Shown: positions 62,108 through 64,000 of the stretch, piece after piece
Layout of the letters: each line of letters begins with the position of its first letter
Numbering within the stretch: the first letter of the stretch is position 1
Assembly: GCF_001425355.1 (NCBI RefSeq)
Contig: NZ_LMQN01000015.1
Span: 685,578-749,577, forward strand
Direction: 5' to 3'
DNA: 64,000 bases
Origin: Chryseobacterium sp. Leaf405
GTDB lineage: Bacteria > Bacteroidota > Bacteroidia > Flavobacteriales > Weeksellaceae
Position numbers and translations under genes: made by a program
Notes under the pieces: model-generated
What the model was told of the DNA's origin: nothing
Databases searched by the model: none
The model's input: the letters and a program-made list of their open reading frames with translations, nothing else

Positions 62108-64000
62108 ATGAGTTTAGAAATATTAAATAATAAAGACAGTAATGGATTACTCAACTCTAAATTCCTGTCTGAAAATAATTTACAAAATGGATTACTTAGT
62201 AACCAGAACTTTTTTCAAAAAAATACATTTGAAAATATTCAGAATGATTCACAATTGGATAGCCCGATGAGAGGTTTCCACAAACCAGATTCTCTAAATG
62301 AAATAGTAAAAAATCAAATCAATTACGATTCAAATAAACAATTTATAAATCCTTATACCTATTATTACAAATATATTGTTCAAAATAGCGAAGAGAATTT
62401 ATACGAAACATATTTCAATACGAACATCATAAATAGTAAATCAGATATTTTAATTTTTTATTTGTCGAATAGTAATAAAGAACTATTTATAAAAATAACA
62501 AATAGATCGGATAGACTATTAGATTTATTAAGTTCTAATACAAAATATAAATATCCTGATGATCCTACAAAAGATATTACATTCAAAGAAAGGATGATCT
62601 TTAATATATTACAGGATGCTCAAGCTGATTTCCTATTTACCTACAATCAAATTTTGGAAGCTATAGATAATGCCATTCTAGACTTTTCATTTATTAAAAG
62701 TGATAAAAATATCCCTTTAGAATCAAGCAGATATTCAATTTCTTTAAATCAGTTAAAAGATCGAGTTAATTTAAAAGAACAAGGTACAGCCAAAACATTA
62801 TTAGAAATTAATCGGGAGATTATTAAAATGCGGGTTGATGAAAAATACACTTACAATAGATGGATAAATTCAATTGCAGATCCTAATAATTATTTTGGTA
62901 TACATTCGGTTGATAATAAAAATTTTTCAGCAAATGACTTAAATCTGTTATTAACTCAACTTAAAGATTATAAAAAAAATGCAAAACTATTTCAAAGCGG
63001 AGAATTAATCTCTATCAAAGAATTACAACTTTTTGTAGAAGAAAATCTTACAGCTGGTGGAGATCGTTTTAAATGGTTTATCAATACTCCTTTTTTTGGT
63101 TTAAATATACAGCAGAGGAAAGCATATATCGATATGTTTTGTGTAGAAGATGAATTCTTCTTTTCCAGAATAAGTATTGCAGGAGGCGTTTCGCATGGAG
63201 ATTTAGTTCTCATGTTATTTTCCACATGTAAAAATGATCAGGAATTATTAGAGATTATTTTAGAATTAGAAAAAGATGATAGACTTTTCAAACTTTTGCA
63301 TAATCTAAAGCTGAATGCTTTTAAAGAATTGAGCATTCTAATTTCAAATGTTTATATGGACTATCTGGAAAAAGAAAAACAGAAAGGAGATCTTTATAAA
63401 GATGCGATAGAAAATGGAAGACAAATTCATTTTAATAATAATACTTTTGGAAATCACAATGTTGAAAATTTTGATCCAAAGAATAATAAATTAGTCTTTG
63501 AAACCCGCCAAAATGTTATTGTAGAATTATTTACAGATTCTGACTATAATGATACTATCATCTCCTATCTACAAAAACCTGTTTCTTGTAAACCATTAGA
63601 TATTATAAGTTTTACCCCTGAAAGAGATATAAAATTTAAGGAATTTGAATTCTCTGCAAAACACAACTATCAGTTGCCCGCATGTTTAGTATATTTGCTT
63701 TATCGACAGGAAAGTATTGGTTCTGTAATTTTTACAGGTTTATTTACTTTACAAGTAGCTCTTTGTTTGACAGGTGTTGGTGAAGTAATAGCGGCAATAG
63801 AAGCTGGAAGTACTTTTGGCGTAATTTGGACAGGATCTGCAGTTGCAATAGATTCTGCTTTTGCGAGTACATTAGTCAAGGAAGTACAAGAGGATTATCC
63901 TACTTATACAAAGGCTGTTAACTATATTGTTTGGGTAAGAATAATCGCGGACGTTATTAAAGTAAGAAGACTAGAAAATGATATTAACTCAGTATTAAAG
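62108..64000 (+). CDS. Toxin-like large protein (C-terminus beyond window)
   Basis: An uninterrupted frame of 631 codons starting at 62108 (MSLEILNNKDSNGLLNSKFL) and still open at the window end. It has no signal peptide. The N-terminal 400 residues are helical and Asn/Lys-rich. Residues about 490-600 contain KPLDIISFTPERD, YQLPACLVYLLYRQ and a hydrophobic stretch ending IEAGSTFGVIWTGSAVAIDSA. This lines up with PLEIVTF, VPALFVKH and the hydrophobic stretch of the toxin at 3933-5894. By analogy a variable toxic domain and an immunity gene should follow. The toxic domain itself is outside the window. Confidence 0.7.
   Translation, partial: MSLEILNNKDSNGLLNSKFLSENNLQNGLLSNQNFFQKNTFENIQNDSQLDSPMRGFHKPDSLNEIVKNQINYDSNKQFINPYTYYYKYIVQNSEENLYETYFNTNIINSKSDILIFYLSNSNKELFIKITNRSDRLLDLLSSNTKYKYPDDPTKDITFKERMIFNILQDAQADFLFTYNQILEAIDNAILDFSFIKSDKNIPLESSRYSISLNQLKDRVNLKEQGTAKTLLEINREIIKMRVDEKYTYNRWINSIADPNNYFGIHSVDNKNFSANDLNLLLTQLKDYKKNAKLFQSGELISIKELQLFVEENLTAGGDRFKWFINTPFFGLNIQQRKAYIDMFCVEDEFFFSRISIAGGVSHGDLVLMLFSTCKNDQELLEIILELEKDDRLFKLLHNLKLNAFKELSILISNVYMDYLEKEKQKGDLYKDAIENGRQIHFNNNTFGNHNVENFDPKNNKLVFETRQNVIVELFTDSDYNDTIISYLQKPVSCKPLDIISFTPERDIKFKEFEFSAKHNYQLPACLVYLLYRQESIGSVIFTGLFTLQVALCLTGVGEVIAAIEAGSTFGVIWTGSAVAIDSAFASTLVKEVQEDYPTYTKAVNYIVWVRIIADVIKVRRLENDINSVLK

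Overview
The window is AT-rich DNA from a member of the Bacteroidota, most likely Chryseobacterium or a close relative in the Weeksellaceae. This rests on the -7 promoter boxes of the form TAnnTTTG, on families largely confined to Flavobacteriia (DUF4293, DUF4296, DUF4271), on a Rho factor with a long Q/N-rich insertion, and on gene orders typical of the group (rsfS-ftsH-LUD-cdsA-psd; GT2-DUF4296-tgt-lptG; DUF4271-hemD). Most of the window is ordinary chromosomal backbone with accessory patches. No tRNA, rRNA, CRISPR array or insertion sequence was recognised by eye.

Layout. 1-3 kb: rho (cut by the window edge), a DUF4293 membrane protein and an M28 peptidase. 3.0-6.9 kb: an accessory polymorphic-toxin operon on the minus strand, with a large toxin ending in an HExxH metallopeptidase-like domain and three small genes behind it, two of them Imm35-like. 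The toxin reading frame is broken twice. 7-18.2 kb: housekeeping (MsbA-like ABC exporter, phospholipid synthesis, FtsH, RsfS, biotin ligase, Lpt permease, Tgt, GT2). 18.2-19.8 kb: a small accessory insert (XRE regulator, lipoprotein, mini membrane protein) closed by a perfect 58-bp palindrome. 19.8-26.8 kb: hemD, an S9 oligopeptidase, a frameshifted AHSA1-like gene and a two-component system. 26.9-30.6 kb: a probable metal-handling cluster ending in a TonB-dependent receptor with two fused HMA domains. 30.7-36 kb: AraC, OsmC, and a TetR-controlled thiolase/thioesterase/KAS II operon. 36-41 kb: a cupin/Dabb/porin operon divergent from a second two-component system, and an L,D-transpeptidase-like protein. 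41.5-53.4 kb: msrB, DUF445, pyrD, truC-like, an ECF sigma factor with a membrane partner, glyS, an M48 peptidase and UmuC.

The most unusual region is 53.5-64 kb, continuing beyond the window. It holds a signal-peptide-less M15 peptidase resembling phage endolysins, a patatin-like phospholipase, a 57-residue acidic protein, an unrecognised 1217-residue protein, a phage tail-fibre-like protein, a 168-residue protein and the start of a toxin-like protein. Transcription units here start from a strictly spaced 36-bp element (five copies) that joins an operator-like CACGTCAAGTTnTGTCGC to a TATnTTTG box. A shorter variant precedes the 3-7 kb toxin operon, and that toxin and the one at the window end share a conserved central module. 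I infer a co-regulated lysis, fibre and toxin-delivery system, possibly phage-tail- or contractile-injection-derived. No sheath, tube or baseplate gene is visible inside the window, so its class is unresolved.
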